DNA from: Candidatus Aenigmatarchaeota archaeon
Lineage (GTDB): Archaea > Aenigmatarchaeota > Aenigmatarchaeia > QMZP01 > QMZT01
DNA length: 5,186 nt
Direction of reading: 5' to 3'
Assembly: GCA_030634615.1 (NCBI GenBank)
Contig: DAOWAL010000091.1
Coordinates: 1 to 5,186 of the forward strand
The notes below the pieces were generated by a model. That model did not search any database, had not been told where the DNA came from, and saw only the letters and a program-made list of their open reading frames with translations. Below, in pieces: positions 4,827 to 5,186 of the stretch. Positions within the stretch are counted from its first letter, which is position 1, and each line of letters opens with the position of its first letter. Position numbers and translations under genes: made by a program.

Positions 4827-5186
4827 ATGATTAAAGATGCCAGTATATATTCTGTCAAAAATTCAAAGGGAGTTCACGCTCTAAAAGTTAAGATAAAGAC
4901 CACAGAAGGATTTTATTTTGCTTCAGTTCCCTGCGGTACATCAAAAGGTAAAAACGAGGCACTTGACATATCAATGAAAAAAGCAATGGAAGTGTTTCCG
5001 AAAGTAAAAGCAAACCTTATTGGCCTTGACGAAACAGACTGGATAACTGCAGATCAAATATTGGAGCAGATAGACCCGACAAAAAACTGGAAAAACATAG
5101 GCATAAGCATTGCACTTGGAGTTTCTATTGCGGTTGCAAAGGCATCAACTCAGGGCGAACTTTGGAGAATGAGAGGTGTAAAAAGT
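4827..5186 (+). CDS. eno: Enolase (divergent), N-terminal part; 3' end outside window
   Basis: The open frame runs from ATG 4827 to the window edge, 120 residues. Enolase converts 2-phosphoglycerate to phosphoenolpyruvate in the cytosol. The N-terminal domain is recognisable from three features: VPCGTSKG (34-41), matching the VPSGASTG loop with its magnesium-binding Ser as S39; the following E44-A45; and IGISIALGVSIAVAKA (91-106), matching LGANAILGVSLA-AKA. Several usual motifs are altered. DSRGNPT is replaced by NSKGVHA, and the stretch with RDGD and GKGV after the EA pair is missing, so the region is about 14 residues shorter than in yeast enolase. The catalytic residues of the barrel lie beyond the window. 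Position after rpoK is the classical archaeal enolase location, which supports the call. AGGA (4811-4814) is 12 bases from the ATG, too far for a good ribosome site; an in-frame stop at 4788 excludes an earlier start. It may instead be a catalytically altered enolase-like protein. Confidence 0.78.
   Translation, partial: MIKDASIYSVKNSKGVHALKVKIKTTEGFYFASVPCGTSKGKNEALDISMKKAMEVFPKVKANLIGLDETDWITADQILEQIDPTKNWKNIGISIALGVSIAVAKASTQGELWRMRGVKS

Noticed and set aside
4616..4858. 80-residue minus-strand open frame opposite rpoK
   Set aside because: It covers rpoK and the enolase start in antisense, with no family resemblance.

Overview
The window is archaeal. It carries archaeal informational and proteostasis genes (prefoldin beta, UPF0147, archaeal-type SepF, the KH/beta-CASP nuclease aCPSF1/FttA, 20S proteasome beta subunit, a PAC2-family protein, RNA polymerase subunit K). 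It also has an archaeal-type tRNA-Glu without encoded CCA, TATA boxes ahead of the transcription units, and Shine-Dalgarno sites of the GGTGAT/GGAGGT type. The DNA is AT-rich. The lineage is uncertain: SepF points to an FtsZ-dividing archaeon (Euryarchaeota or some DPANN), and the compact genes plus a divergent enolase lean towards a DPANN-like or uncultivated lineage. That placement is inference.

Layout. (1) 1-462, + strand: the 3' part of prefoldin beta, then UPF0147, coupled through a ribosome-binding site that contains the prefoldin stop codon. (2) 463-541: T-rich terminator and a TATA promoter. (3) 542-892, + strand: sepF. (4) 893-949: T-rich convergent gap. (5) 950-3508, - strand: psmB followed by aCPSF1/fttA, a probable two-gene operon. 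(6) 3598-3671, - strand: tRNA-Glu(CTC), just upstream of psmB. (7) 3672-3804: divergent promoter region serving the tRNA leftwards and the PAC2 gene rightwards. (8) 3805-5186, + strand: PAC2-family gene, rpoK, and the 5' part of a divergent enolase running off the window. No gene-free stretch exceeds 300 bases; the longest gap is the 133-bp divergent region.

How it fits together. Two themes recur: protein quality control (prefoldin, proteasome beta, and a PAC2-family protein related to proteasome assembly/activation factors) and transcription (RpoK and the termination nuclease FttA). The proteasome genes flank the tRNA in opposite orientations. FttA acts at U-rich RNA 3' ends, and such T-tracts follow the UPF0147 and sepF genes; T7 runs also sit in the psmB-fttA leader and ahead of the enolase. 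The rpoK-enolase pair is a known fragment of the archaeal L13-S9-RpoN-RpoK-enolase-S2 cluster, here preceded by a PAC2 gene. I see no mobile element, CRISPR array or clearly new system; the oddest items are the shortened enolase N-terminal domain and the PAC2 protein's C-terminal tail.
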